From assembly GCA_964576925.1 (NCBI GenBank), contig CAZNWJ010000007.1:101325-165324 (forward strand): 64,000 nucleotides of DNA, in the 5' to 3' direction. This DNA comes from JADJGC01 sp964576925 (GTDB lineage Bacteria > Zixibacteria > MSB-5A5 > CAIYYT01). Position 1 is the stretch's first letter, and each line of letters begins with the position of its first letter. Made by a program: the position numbers and the translations under genes. A model generated the notes under the pieces. The model was not told the DNA's origin. It saw nothing but the letters and a program-made list of their open reading frames with translations, and did not search any database. This document shows, piece by piece, positions 24,918-34,571 of this stretch.

Positions 24918-25784
24918 TTGGCCGGGTACCTCGAAGTCAGCGTCAAGTGCGATCCCACCAACGAGGACATCGTCACATCCTACATTACCGAGTCGCTCGC
25001 GCAGGGACTCGTCACCGAAGTCTCCGATTCCGACTTCCGGGTGAAGTTCTACCTGCCGATTGAGGAAGACTCGCGGGACAAAGTTGAATCGCTCGGCAAG
25101 TACCTGGTTCGAGTTGGCATTGCTCATGCCGAGTCGCTCGACCAGATCATCACCGTGAAGCCCATCGACGATATCGATTGGATCAAGCAGTACCAGCAGT
25201 CGTTTCAATCGATCATCATCGACAACGTCGTCGTCAAGTCCACCTGGGACCAGTCCAATTACGGCGACAAACTGCAGATCACCATCGAACCCAAAATGGC
25301 GTTTGGCACGGGGCATCATGAAACCACGCAGTTGTGCATCGCGCAGATGCTCAAGGATGTGAAGCCGGGAGACAAGATCCTTGATCTTGGCTGCGGCTCC
25401 GGGATTCTCGGCATCCTCGCCGCAAAGCTCGGTGCCGCGGAGATTCTCGGACTCGACATCGACCTGGCCGCCATCGAGAACGCGCGGGAGAACATTGTCC
25501 TCAACGGCGCCTCCGACATTGTGAAGATCCAGTTCGGCTCAATGGAAAAGGTCACGGCCGTTGGTTACTATGATGTGGTGGTCAGCAACCTGATCAAGGA
25601 TGAGATCTTTAACCTCTTCGAGAATTTTATGCGCAGCTTGCGTTCCGGCGGCATCATGATCCTGTCCGGTATTCTTACCGATCAGGAGGCTGAATTCCTC
25701 AATTTCCTGGGCCTCAAGAGCGTTCGCGGCAATTTGATCACGCGCAAAAACGAGTGGATTTGCTGTCGTGTCATCAAAGCTTAG
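24918..25784 (+). CDS. prmA: Ribosomal protein L11 methyltransferase
   Basis: PrmA methylates ribosomal protein L11 on several amino groups using S-adenosylmethionine. The product has a substrate-recognition N-domain and a Rossmann methyltransferase domain with MAFGTGHHETTQL, ILDLGCGSGILGILAAKLGA and DVVVSNLIKDEI. The start is TTG either way: 24918 is chosen because GGAG at 24907-24910 is then 7 bases away, whereas TTG 24912 would leave only one base. Length is 288 residues. The prmA-rsmE pair directly after dnaJ is also common in Firmicutes. Confidence 0.93.
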   Translation: MAGYLEVSVKCDPTNEDIVTSYITESLAQGLVTEVSDSDFRVKFYLPIEEDSRDKVESLGKYLVRVGIAHAESLDQIITVKPIDDIDWIKQYQQSFQSIIIDNVVVKSTWDQSNYGDKLQITIEPKMAFGTGHHETTQLCIAQMLKDVKPGDKILDLGCGSGILGILAAKLGAAEILGLDIDLAAIENARENIVLNGASDIVKIQFGSMEKVTAVGYYDVVVSNLIKDEIFNLFENFMRSLRSGGIMILSGILTDQEAEFLNFLGLKSVRGNLITRKNEWICCRVIKA

Positions 25785-26511
25785 CCGCGCGACGCATTTC
25801 TATTTCGAACCGCAGCAGCTTCAGGGCGAGATGTGCACTTTCTCCCGCGAAGAGAGCGACCACATCCTGAAGTCCTTTCGCCTCTATATCGGCGACACGA
25901 TCTACGCCACCGACGGGCGCGGCAGTCTCTATTACATGCAACTGGAGGCATTTGAACAGCGGCTGGTTCGAGCCAAGGTGCTCAAGGTATCGCAACGTGA
26001 CAACGAACTGGAGTTCCGCATCACGATCGGTTTCGGCTTGCCGCTGCAGTCAAAAGCCGACCAGATCATAGATCAGTGCACGCAGCTCGGCGCTACCGCG
26101 TTTCTACCGCTGCTTTCCAAGAATTCTCCCGGCAAGATGAGCAGCGAGAAGGCCGCCGCGCGCAGCGAGCGCTGGCGTAGCGTAGCGATTAGTTCGCTCA
26201 AGCAGTCGCTGCGTACGGTTCTTCCGGAGATCCTGCCGGCCCTCGAAATCGAAGATCTGAAAGATTCATTGGGGAAGTACGATCTGGTTCTACTGGGTTC
26301 TCTGAAGGGCAAGCCGTTAAGTCGAGAAACATTCCCCTCTCCCATCCAGAACATCCTGCTTCTGACCGGTCCCGAGGAAGGGTTTAGCCGGATTGAGGAA
26401 GATACGTTGATTCGGGCTGGGGCAACTCCGGTGCTGCTCGGCCCACGTCGATTGCGCGCCGAACTGGCTCCGGTAGTGTTGCTTACGGCAACAACGGCGC
26501 TGCTGTCTTAG
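25768..26511 (+). CDS. rsmE: 16S rRNA (uracil-1498-N3)-methyltransferase
   Basis: This 247-residue SPOUT-class methyltransferase has an N-terminal PUA-like RNA-binding region (RATHFYFEPQQL; HILKSFRLYIGDTIYATDG) and the knotted C-terminal domain with QCTQLGATAFLPLLSKNS, LLTGPEEGFSRIEED and LGPRRLRAELAPVV. The usual GPEGG loop reads GPEEG, a small variation. It starts at GTG 25768, overlapping prmA by 17 bases, so the two are probably co-translated. Confidence 0.93.
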   Translation: MSSKLSRATHFYFEPQQLQGEMCTFSREESDHILKSFRLYIGDTIYATDGRGSLYYMQLEAFEQRLVRAKVLKVSQRDNELEFRITIGFGLPLQSKADQIIDQCTQLGATAFLPLLSKNSPGKMSSEKAAARSERWRSVAISSLKQSLRTVLPEILPALEIEDLKDSLGKYDLVLLGSLKGKPLSRETFPSPIQNILLLTGPEEGFSRIEEDTLIRAGATPVLLGPRRLRAELAPVVLLTATTALLS

Positions 26512-26604
26512 AGCGAAACATTGCGCTTGAGGCGCGGATTTCCGGGTGAAGGCGCTACATTTCTAACTTCACGATCCGCTGAATTCGCCGATATAATTCT
26601 TGTC

Positions 26605-27393
26605 ATGAATCCAGAATCAGTTCTTTCCCTCTATGCTTTCGTCATGGGCGCCTTTATCGGCTCGTTCCTTAACGTGCTGATCTACAGGCTGCCGCGGCGG
26701 GAGAACTTCGTCGCGGGTCGTTCCCACTGCCCGCACTGCGGTTTGCTCATTCGCTGGTTCGATAACATTCCGTTGATCAGTTTCCTGATCCTGAGAGGGA
26801 AATGCCGCAATTGTCGCGGGAGTATTTCCTGGCGTTATCCGGCGGTCGAACTGGTTTCCGGGCTGTTTTTTCTCCTGGCGTTTCTGCTTTACGGCGTCAG
26901 CGTACACGCTCTGATCGCCGTGATCTTCTTTGCGCTCTTGCTGGTGATTACGTTCATTGATTTTCAGTATTTCATTATTCCGGACAGGATAACCTATCCG
27001 GGCATGGTTGCCGGATTAGCTCTTTCTTTCGTGAGTCCGCTTGTCACCCCGCTCGACTCAATCGCTGGGCTTCTGGCCGGTGGCGGGACGCTGTACCTCC
27101 TGGCGATCCTGGGGGACTACTTCCTCAAAAAAGAATCTCTTGGTGGCGGAGACATCAAACTGGCGGCGATGTTGGGCGCCTTCTTAGGGTGGAAAAACAT
27201 CTTTATTATCTTCTTCGCCTCGGCGGTCTTCGGCCTGATATACGCTCTTATGCGCATGGCTGTCGCCCGCGAAGCTAATGCCGGGCGGATGATCCCGTTT
27301 GGCCCGTTCCTATCGCTCGCAGGACTGCTGGCGCTGTTTTTTGGCAATTTGCTCGTCGATTTTTACGTTACGCAGTTTCTCGCCCTCAATTAA
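26605..27393 (+). CDS. Prepilin peptidase / N-methyltransferase (PilD type)
   Basis: Taking ATG 26605 gives 262 residues, the family norm; the frame from 26521 would add a non-membrane extension. Features are the GAFIGSFLNVLIYRLPRRE signature, two CxxC pairs (HCPHCG, KCRNCRG) of the methylase region, and the two catalytic aspartates in FIDFQYFIIPDRITYP and GGGDIKLAAMLG, in a protein with about seven membrane helices. It cleaves and N-methylates type IV pilin or pseudopilin precursors. No other pilus or type II secretion gene is in this window. Confidence 0.92.
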   Translation: MNPESVLSLYAFVMGAFIGSFLNVLIYRLPRRENFVAGRSHCPHCGLLIRWFDNIPLISFLILRGKCRNCRGSISWRYPAVELVSGLFFLLAFLLYGVSVHALIAVIFFALLLVITFIDFQYFIIPDRITYPGMVAGLALSFVSPLVTPLDSIAGLLAGGGTLYLLAILGDYFLKKESLGGGDIKLAAMLGAFLGWKNIFIIFFASAVFGLIYALMRMAVAREANAGRMIPFGPFLSLAGLLALFFGNLLVDFYVTQFLALN

Positions 27394-27458
27394 TAGTCTT
27401 TCGCGAATTCCTCGTTGCCGCCGCTCGGCGAGTTCTCCTTTGCGCCGATAATACTGAC

Positions 27459-29384
27459 ATGAGCCAGGCACAAGCAGATAGCCGCGAGACCCGACTTTTC
27501 CGCCTGCTCGGCCTTTCCTACGAAATCCGGATCCGGATCACGCTGGGCTTCATGTTTCTGCTGATCCTCATTGCAAACTTGAACTCCTTGCGTTTCTTCA
27601 GTCAGACCAACGAAGTCAACGAGGAAAACCTTCGACTCCAGACCGCGCAGAATCTCAATCTTATCGCGGCCACTCTGAGGACCAAACCGATCGAGAAACT
27701 GCAAACTTCCGCTGTTCGCGACCTGGCGTTGGCCGCAGGATTTGATCAGCTATTTTTAGTCGAAACTGACCTGTTGCGGGACACTGCGACCGGGTCTTCG
27801 AGCCTGGTAAGCGAGGCGATCCTTGCCGACGTTCGCAGCGCTTACGCCCGCCCAAAACGCGTAGCAGGCGGGGTCCGGCAAGCGCTACCTTCAACGATCA
27901 CCGAGTCATTCAGTGTGGGAGGCGGCCGGCAGGCCCGCTACGCTTTCTTTCATCTCGTCGCCGAAGACGGGCAGCCGCTCACCCTGGCGGCGATGCTCGA
28001 TGCCGAAGTGTACAGCGATCTGGCTCGCTTCTCGCAACTCAATACGCTTTTCCAAATCATCAGCTTGTTGGCTGCTTCAACGATCGCCCTGATCTTGCTG
28101 AAGATCACTTTCAAGCCGTATCAACAAATCAAGAGCGAGGCGATTGCCGCTGAAGTTGCTACACCGGATCGGCCGGAGTCGATCGACTTCGCCGTTTTAA
28201 CATTCCAAAAAGTCATCGCGGAGTTGCAGGCCAAGGAAAAACGGCTTCAGGAGCTGTATGCCCAGCAAAAGCAGCGCGCAGCCAGCCTGGAACGCTACAA
28301 CGAGTATGTCCTCCACGCCATGCCTTCCGGAGTGATCAGCTGCGATACCGACGGCCGTCTGACCCATTTCAACACTGCGGCTGCATCGATCCTGGCCATC
28401 GGCGCCGAGCCGGCGATCGGGAAGGGATATGAGCGGGTGCTGGAACCGTTTCCAGTCCTGGTCGAATTGGTTGCGTCAACGCTGCGTTCGGGACAGGCCA
28501 ATCGCATAACGGAGCTGCAACTGTCGAACCGCGCGGGTGAACGGCTCTGGGTCAGTCTCAACAGCTCGATTCTGCGTGATTCAGATGGTCAGGCGCGCGG
28601 GGCCATGGTCTTGATCAACAATCTCACCGAACTCAAGCGCCTCGAATCGGCTATGATGTTGCGCGAGCACATGGCTGCCCTGGGGGAGATGTCAGCGGGT
28701 CTGGCTCACCAACTACGTAATTCGATGGGAGCAATCGTCGGCTTCGCCCAATTGCTTAACAAGCCCGATGCCGGGGGGCAGAATCTGGAAGCCATGAGCG
28801 CCATGATCCTGAAAGAAGCCCGCACCACCGGGGAGATGCTCGATCGTTTTCTTCGCCTCTCGCGTCCCAGCGAACTGGTGTTGAGCGAGATTAGTCTCGA
28901 AGAACTCACTTCCGCGATTCAACTCCATTTTCATCAACAACTGCTCGATCGCAGGCTGCAGTTGAAGTTCACGATTGCAGATAATCTGCCGGCGCTTCTG
29001 GCTGATCAGGTGTTGCTGCTCAATATCCTCACCAATCTGGTTCAGAATGCAATTCATGCGTCATCTGACGGTTCTTCAATCGAGCTTGCTGTTCTCTCCG
29101 ATTTGCCGCGGCGAGAGATGGTATTGTCTGTTTCTGATCACGGTCATGGCATCGCACCTGAAGAGCTTCAGAATATCTTCACGCCGTTCTATACCAGCGG
29201 CAAAGCCGACGGCACGGGTCTCGGTTTGGCCCTGGTTCAGAAGTGGGCGGCGGCGCACGGTGGAAGGATCGAATGCAGTTCCGTCCTCGGCGCAGGATCG
29301 CGCTTCACCCTGCATCTGCCCCTTAGCCCGGAGTTTATCCAGGAGACAACTCGTCAAAACGCTCTTGCTGAATTGCCGCATTGA
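27459..29384 (+). CDS. PAS-domain sensor histidine kinase
   Basis: This 641-residue kinase has two membrane segments (~28-48 and ~195-215) around a periplasmic sensor region, a cytoplasmic coiled coil, a PAS domain (~285-390; YVLHAMPSGVISCDTDGRLT), a HisKA dimerisation helix with phospho-acceptor His417 (GLAHQLRNSMGAIVGF) and a HATPase domain with N, G1, F and G2 boxes (LTNLVQNAIHAS, DHGHGIAP, FTPFYTSG, GTGLGLALVQKW). The architecture is like NtrB/AtoS kinases that feed sigma-54 activators. No response regulator is adjacent, so it is an orphan here. Confidence 0.93.
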   Translation: MSQAQADSRETRLFRLLGLSYEIRIRITLGFMFLLILIANLNSLRFFSQTNEVNEENLRLQTAQNLNLIAATLRTKPIEKLQTSAVRDLALAAGFDQLFLVETDLLRDTATGSSSLVSEAILADVRSAYARPKRVAGGVRQALPSTITESFSVGGGRQARYAFFHLVAEDGQPLTLAAMLDAEVYSDLARFSQLNTLFQIISLLAASTIALILLKITFKPYQQIKSEAIAAEVATPDRPESIDFAVLTFQKVIAELQAKEKRLQELYAQQKQRAASLERYNEYVLHAMPSGVISCDTDGRLTHFNTAAASILAIGAEPAIGKGYERVLEPFPVLVELVASTLRSGQANRITELQLSNRAGERLWVSLNSSILRDSDGQARGAMVLINNLTELKRLESAMMLREHMAALGEMSAGLAHQLRNSMGAIVGFAQLLNKPDAGGQNLEAMSAMILKEARTTGEMLDRFLRLSRPSELVLSEISLEELTSAIQLHFHQQLLDRRLQLKFTIADNLPALLADQVLLLNILTNLVQNAIHASSDGSSIELAVLSDLPRREMVLSVSDHGHGIAPEELQNIFTPFYTSGKADGTGLGLALVQKWAAAHGGRIECSSVLGAGSRFTLHLPLSPEFIQETTRQNALAELPH

Positions 29385-29460
29385 GCTATATTTCCCGCGA
29401 TAGTCCGGTCGACTCCGGACAAAAACAAACCTTCTGCTACCAGCACCTGGGAGTCTGCAC

Positions 29461-31668
29461 ATGACAAGCCGAGCTATTGTCATCTTCATGACACTTCTGC
29501 AACTAATCGGGGCGGGCACAATCTGGGGCGCTTCCGAACGCCTGTCACAGGTTCGCGTGGCCATTGACAACCGCGCTGATTATCTCACGCTAAAAGGCCT
29601 TGAACTCGACGAGACATTCGTGGGTGACAAGTACATCGATGTGCTCGTCAACGCGGAAGAGCTGAGTCGTCTGGAGGAAAGCGGCCTGAATTTCAGCGTC
29701 GAAATCCCCGATCTGACCGCCTTTTACCAGAGCCGTCTCGACCCGGCAAAGGACATGGGAGGCTATCGCACTCTTTCTGAAATTGAAATGGCGATGGACT
29801 CCATCTCCACCGCAAATCCGGCAATCGTTACACCGAAATGGTCGATCGGCAATACGCTCCAGGGCCGGCCCATTTACGTGATGAAGATTTCCGACAATCC
29901 TGCGGTTGACGAAGACGAACCCGAGGTTTACTATCATGCCGCGATTCATGCGCGCGAAGTGATCACGCCGGAAGTATTGATTTATTTCATGCGGTATCTG
30001 ACCAACAATTACGGCATTAACTCCCATGTGACTGACCTGGTTAACAACCGCGAGCTCTTCTTTACCTGCGTGGTCAACCCCGACGGTTATTATTGGAACG
30101 AAGTCAGCGAGCCGGGCGGCGGCGGGTTGTGGCGCAAGAACCGCCGCAACAACGGCGACGGCACTTTCGGTATCGACTTGAATCGAAACTTCGGCTACCA
30201 GTGGGGCTATGACGATGAAGGATCTTCACCCGATCCCGGTGACGACACCTATCGCGGTACGGCCGGCTTTTCCGAGCCCGAAACGCAGCGCATCCGCGAC
30301 TTCATCAGCTCACGCAATTTCGTGATCACGTTGTCCTACCACTCCTATTCTGACCTGTTTCTTTGGCCTTGGGGCTACGATCGAATTGTAACTGACGACA
30401 ACGATATCTTTCAGGCGATGGGCGACTCTGTTCAAGCGGCTACCGGGTATGCCATCGGTCCACCCTGGCAACTGCTGTATCCTGTGAACGGATCAACTGA
30501 TGATTGGGGTTACGGCGAGCAATCGCTCAAGAACAAGAACTACGCCGTGACGATCGAGGTCGGGAATCAATCGGACGGTTTCTGGCCGCCGACTTCGCGG
30601 ATCACCACGCTGGTTCAGAAGAATATCTTCCCGAACCTGTTTGTCGCACGCATTGCCGGCAAGCCGGAGCGCCTCCGCGGTCCGCAACAGCCGCAGATTT
30701 ATCCATTGGCCGCCATCGAAGCCAGCGAAACCGACGTCTACTGGCATCATGCCGATACGGTCAATCCGGCCGTGTCCTACGAACTCTGGCAGCTTCAGGA
30801 TTTTGCGCGCCTCGCCGACGATCTCGAGGCAGGTACGGCGAACTTCGTGTCAGGTGGATTTACGATTTCAACCGTGCGCTCGCACACTCCTACCAAGTCA
30901 TTCTTCTCCGGAGCAACCGCAAACCTCAACAGTTCTCTGACAATGGCCAACGTTGTCGAGGTGCACGCCGGCGACAGCCTGAAGTTCTGGACGTGGTACG
31001 ATATTGAGACCAATTGGGATTACGGTTACGTGGAAGTATCAACTAACGGCGGTGCCGTGTGGTCATCCATTCCCGGCAACATTACCACCAACAGCAATCC
31101 CAACGGCACGAATCTCGGCAACGGCATTACGGGGGCGTCATCGAGCTGGGTCGAAGGCAGATTCAGCCTGGCAGCGTATGTGGGACAGAGCGTCCAGATC
31201 CGCTTCCGCTACGTCACCGATGGGTTTGTTAACGACCCGGGCTGGTGGATCGACGACATCTACCCCGTCGAGACCTATCAAACTCAGACGCTACTTTCGA
31301 GCGCCATCACCGATACTACATTCCACATAACCGGGCTGGTTAATGGAGATTACTACTATCGTGTTCGCGCCAAGGACGCTGAGAACCAGTACTCGCAGTT
31401 CAGCAGTGTCGAACCGCTGACGGTAAGTGTCTGCTCCTGGCTCGTGGGGGATGCCGATGGCAACGGTTCGTACAGCATTAGCGATGCGGTCTACCTGATC
31501 AATTACATCTTTACGGCCGGGGCGTCGCCGACTCCGAGCGCAGTGGGCTCAGGAGACATCGACTGCTCGGGAGTAGTGAACATCTCTGACGCCGTGTACA
31601 TGATCAGTTATATCTTTGCCGGGGGGCCGCCGCCGGCACTGTCGTGTTCCTGCAGTGATTATCTGTAG
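29461..31668 (+). CDS. Exported M14 zinc carboxypeptidase with dockerin tail
   Basis: This 735-residue protein begins with a signal peptide (IVIFMTLLQLIGAGTIWG). The carboxypeptidase domain (~90-400) carries the zinc ligands His163 and Glu166 (IHAREVITPE) and His294 (SYHSYSDLF), with Glu366 (TIEVGNQSDGFWP) as general base, so it should be active. Then come a jelly-roll domain like those in immune-inhibitor-A metalloproteases (~430-600; WWIDDIYPVE), a short fibronectin III-like stretch, and two dockerin-like loops (664-735). A strong terminator follows at 31690. It is the only dockerin protein here with an intact catalytic site. Confidence 0.92.
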   Translation: MTSRAIVIFMTLLQLIGAGTIWGASERLSQVRVAIDNRADYLTLKGLELDETFVGDKYIDVLVNAEELSRLEESGLNFSVEIPDLTAFYQSRLDPAKDMGGYRTLSEIEMAMDSISTANPAIVTPKWSIGNTLQGRPIYVMKISDNPAVDEDEPEVYYHAAIHAREVITPEVLIYFMRYLTNNYGINSHVTDLVNNRELFFTCVVNPDGYYWNEVSEPGGGGLWRKNRRNNGDGTFGIDLNRNFGYQWGYDDEGSSPDPGDDTYRGTAGFSEPETQRIRDFISSRNFVITLSYHSYSDLFLWPWGYDRIVTDDNDIFQAMGDSVQAATGYAIGPPWQLLYPVNGSTDDWGYGEQSLKNKNYAVTIEVGNQSDGFWPPTSRITTLVQKNIFPNLFVARIAGKPERLRGPQQPQIYPLAAIEASETDVYWHHADTVNPAVSYELWQLQDFARLADDLEAGTANFVSGGFTISTVRSHTPTKSFFSGATANLNSSLTMANVVEVHAGDSLKFWTWYDIETNWDYGYVEVSTNGGAVWSSIPGNITTNSNPNGTNLGNGITGASSSWVEGRFSLAAYVGQSVQIRFRYVTDGFVNDPGWWIDDIYPVETYQTQTLLSSAITDTTFHITGLVNGDYYYRVRAKDAENQYSQFSSVEPLTVSVCSWLVGDADGNGSYSISDAVYLINYIFTAGASPTPSAVGSGDIDCSGVVNISDAVYMISYIFAGGPPPALSCSCSDYL

Positions 31669-31689
31669 TGAGCAGAAGCCACTAAGTCG

Positions 31690-31730
31690 AACGCCCGGGA
31701 CGAAAGGGTTCCGGGCGTTTTCGTTTATTG
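31690..31730 (+). terminator. Rho-independent terminator of the carboxypeptidase gene
   Basis: AACGCCCGG (31690-31698) and CCGGGCGTT (31711-31719) pair around 12 bases, followed by TTTCGTTTATTG. Confidence 0.85.
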
Positions 31731-31773
31731 CGAATTCAGGAAGTTGACCAGAGATTTGCGCCTAAAAAGGATT

Positions 31774-31800
31774 TGGCGGAGGCTCATAGAGCCTCCGCCA
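31774..31800. terminator. Perfect 12-bp hairpin with a 3-base loop
   Basis: TGGCGGAGGCTC, loop ATA, GAGCCTCCGCCA. It lies in the 457-base gap before xseA. No T-run follows, so its role is open. The rest of 31801-32125 has a TTGACA box (31944-31949) with no convincing -10 and no gene I can support. Confidence 0.5.
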
Positions 31801-32125
31801 GTGGATAGTTTGGTAAGACACTACTGGCCAAGATAAATCACTTTATTGCAAGTCGCGTGCCAAACTGAATCACTTGTTTTGTGTTGATCTGTAACGAGTT
31901 AAGAATGTAGAGCTTAGTTCTCTATAACCACTTGTCGGATTTCTTGACACATGCTAAGTCCAACAGCCAATGCTTTGGTATTAAAACGATGATAAACAAC
32001 AAGATAGTGAATCTATCGCAGCGTCGAGCCCGGCTACAGGAATGCACAATCATCTGTGGTGATAACGCGTGCGCTGAAACAAAGCGATTGCCGAAGACTC
32101 TCAACCGCGTAAAATTTTCCAAGTT

Positions 32126-33325
32126 ATGTCAGAACTCGATAACACTCAGGTATACAGCGTTTCAGAGGTTACCAAGGGAATCAAGGGACTGCTGGAGCGT
32201 GAGTTTGTGTCGATCTGGGTCGAAGGCGAGATCTCCAACTTCCTCCATCATTCGTCGGGACACCGTTATTTCACCCTCAAAGACGCCAACGCTCAACTCA
32301 AGGCGGTCATTTGGAAGTTCTCGGCACAAGGACTGACGTTCGAGCCAAAGGACGGACTGAAGGTACGTGCCTTTGGTGACATTACGCTGTACGAGAAGGG
32401 TGGATACTACCAACTCCGGGTGATGCGGCTTCTTCCCAAGGGAATTGGCTCTCTCGAAGAGCAGTTTCAGAAGCTCAAGGCCAAGCTGGCTGCTGAGGGA
32501 CTGTTTGACGAAGAACACAAGCAGCCGATTCCCCAGTACCCGAGCGCGATCGGCATCATCACCTCGCCGACCGGGGCGGCTGTTCGAGATATCATAAACA
32601 TCTGCCGACGGCGGGCTCCGATGATCAGGCTGATATTGCGACCAACGAAGGTGCAAGGGGACGGCGCAGCAGAGGACATCGCAGCGGCGATCGCGGAGTT
32701 CAATCGCTGGGGCGGTGCGGATTTGTTGATTGTCGGTCGCGGTGGCGGCTCGCTGGAAGACCTATGGGCCTTTAATGAGGAAATCGTGGCGCGCGCGATT
32801 TACGAGTCCCGGCTGCCAATCATCTCGGCAGTCGGCCATGAAATCGACTTTTCGATCGCCGATTTTGTCGCCGATCTGCGGGCCGCAACACCCTCCGCGG
32901 CGGCGGAATTGGCAACTTACGATGCCGCAGCGCTGGCACAGAGACTCGCGGCAGCGGCCGAGCGGCTGTCGCGATCGCTGCAACGTGCCGCCGAATTGCG
33001 CCGCGAGCGACTGAAGAGGTTGCAGACTTCGCGCGCCTTCGTCAAGCCGGCCACCATCCTTGAACCTTTCGCGCAGCGGCTCGACGAGCAGTCCATGTTG
33101 ATGCGGCACCGCATGGAGACAATCTTGCTGCGCTGCAACGGCCGCTTTGACGCGTTGTGCCACAAACTCGAAGCGCTCTCACCCGACAGTGTGCTCAAGC
33201 GCGGCTATGCGGTTGTGCGGCGGACTTCCGATTCCTCGATCGTGAAATTGGCGGGGTCACTGCAGCACGGCGAAAAGGTCGCCATCAGTTTTGCCGACGG
33301 CTCGCGCGACGCTACCATCGAGTGA
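32126..33325 (+). CDS. xseA: Exodeoxyribonuclease VII large subunit
   Basis: With XseB, this 399-residue protein degrades single-stranded DNA from either end. The N-terminal OB fold (~5-100) shows YSVSEVTKGIKGLLEREF and SNFLHHSSGHRYFTLKD. The catalytic region has IGIITSPTGAAVRDII, VGRGGGSLEDLWAFNEE and AVGHEIDFSIADFVAD, and the coiled-coil C-terminus ends with the KRGYAVV motif. It heads the run xseA-xseB-ispA-dxs-nadK. Confidence 0.97.
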   Translation: MSELDNTQVYSVSEVTKGIKGLLEREFVSIWVEGEISNFLHHSSGHRYFTLKDANAQLKAVIWKFSAQGLTFEPKDGLKVRAFGDITLYEKGGYYQLRVMRLLPKGIGSLEEQFQKLKAKLAAEGLFDEEHKQPIPQYPSAIGIITSPTGAAVRDIINICRRRAPMIRLILRPTKVQGDGAAEDIAAAIAEFNRWGGADLLIVGRGGGSLEDLWAFNEEIVARAIYESRLPIISAVGHEIDFSIADFVADLRAATPSAAAELATYDAAALAQRLAAAAERLSRSLQRAAELRRERLKRLQTSRAFVKPATILEPFAQRLDEQSMLMRHRMETILLRCNGRFDALCHKLEALSPDSVLKRGYAVVRRTSDSSIVKLAGSLQHGEKVAISFADGSRDATIE

Positions 33326-33434
33326 GCGCCACTGACAGCCGTATCCGCCGCCTCCTTTCTTGCCCCACAACGTTATTGCGCTGTCAGTTTTATGCGTTAT
33401 ACTGACCCGTTCCCGGTATCACAGAAAGGCTGTT

Positions 33435-33668
33435 GTGTCGGAAAAAGTAGCGAATTTTGAGGACAATTTGCGCCGGCTTGAAGAAGTTGTCGGCAAACTC
33501 GAGCAGGGCGACCTGCCGCTGGAGGAGGCCATCGCGCTCTTCCAGGAGGGCATGCGCTTGTCGAAGCTCTGCGGCGAGCGGTTGACGGCAGTGGAGACCG
33601 AGATCAAGAAACTTGTTGCCCAGAACGAGCAGTTTAAGCTCGAGTCATTTGGCGGTACGGATGCCTGA
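33435..33668 (+). CDS. xseB: Exodeoxyribonuclease VII small subunit
   Basis: GTG 33435 gives 77 residues, the usual XseB size, with the family core FEDNLRRLEEVVGKLEQGDL and LEEAIALFQEGMRLSKLC. The longer frame from 33360 has no family match before this point. An AGAAAGG site precedes the GTG. The stop overlaps the ispA start (ATGCCTGA, 33661-33668). Confidence 0.95.
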   Translation: MSEKVANFEDNLRRLEEVVGKLEQGDLPLEEAIALFQEGMRLSKLCGERLTAVETEIKKLVAQNEQFKLESFGGTDA

Positions 33669-34536
33669 AGTCGTGAAGCCCGGAACGACTCCGTTCGGAG
33701 CCATCCGCGAAAAAGTCGATCTGCAATTGGACAAGATCCTTCCGCCTGCTTCGACGCCGCCACAGGAACTTCACGCCGCCATGAGATACTCCGTCATGGC
33801 CGGCGGTAAACGCCTGCGGCCGGTTCTCGCCGTGTCGGCTTATTACGCGTGCGGCGGCACCGATGAAAGAATCTATCGCTATGCGGCGGCGCTTGAATTG
33901 CTGCATACCTACTCATTAATTCACGACGATCTGCCGTGCATGGACGATGACGATTTCCGCCGCGGCCAACCGACCTTGCACAAGAAATTCTCCGAATACA
34001 TCGCCGTATTGGCCGGCGATGCCCTGCACGCGCTGGCCTTTGAAATCCTTGCCGAATCGGGGAATTCCGAAGTCGTTATCGAGGTCAGTCGCGCGATCGG
34101 CACGCGCGGAATGATCGGCGGCCAGGTTGCCGACGTGCAGGCCGAGGGCAGGGAAGTTACGCTTGCAGAAGTCGAAGGCATTCATCGACAGAAGACGGCT
34201 GCATTGATAACAGCCTCGATCAAAATCGGCGCGCTTCTGGCTTCAGCCCCCGACAAAGTTGTGCGGCAGCTCACTTTCTACGGCGAAAGGCTCGGTCTGG
34301 CATTCCAAATTGTCGATGACATCCTCGATATTGAGGGAGATTTTGCGGCACTCGGCAAGACCGTCGGCGCCGACTCGCGCCTGGAAAAGGCCACTTACCC
34401 AAAGGTTGTCGGGCTCGAGCGTTCCAAAGCAATTGCGGCACAACTGATTGCCGAAGCGAAGGAGATGTTGACAGGGTTTAACGAAAAGGAGATATTCCTC
34501 CGGCTCGCCGATTATATCATCAACCGCGAGCATTAA
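33661..34536 (+). CDS. ispA: Polyprenyl (farnesyl/geranylgeranyl) diphosphate synthase
   Basis: From ATG 33661 the protein has 291 residues and both aspartate-rich motifs of short-chain trans-prenyltransferases: SLIHDDLPCMDDDDFRRG and QIVDDILDIEGD, plus KRLRPVLAVSAYYACGG. It condenses isopentenyl diphosphate with allylic diphosphates. The position between xseB and dxs is the common bacterial order, which makes farnesyl diphosphate the likeliest main product, though chain length is not proven. Confidence 0.93.
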   Translation: MPEVVKPGTTPFGAIREKVDLQLDKILPPASTPPQELHAAMRYSVMAGGKRLRPVLAVSAYYACGGTDERIYRYAAALELLHTYSLIHDDLPCMDDDDFRRGQPTLHKKFSEYIAVLAGDALHALAFEILAESGNSEVVIEVSRAIGTRGMIGGQVADVQAEGREVTLAEVEGIHRQKTAALITASIKIGALLASAPDKVVRQLTFYGERLGLAFQIVDDILDIEGDFAALGKTVGADSRLEKATYPKVVGLERSKAIAAQLIAEAKEMLTGFNEKEIFLRLADYIINREH

Positions 34537-34571
34537 CGAACAAACCTGAGGATTGAGAGTATCAACGATAT

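Noticed and set aside
29403..29420. Small hairpin GTCCGG-TCGACT-CCGGAC after the histidine kinase
   Set aside because: Only six base pairs and followed by A-rich rather than T-rich sequence, so not called as a terminator.
31932..32336. 134-residue frame overlapping the xseA start
   Set aside because: The overlap with a certain gene in another frame, lack of a ribosome site and lack of any motif argue against it.
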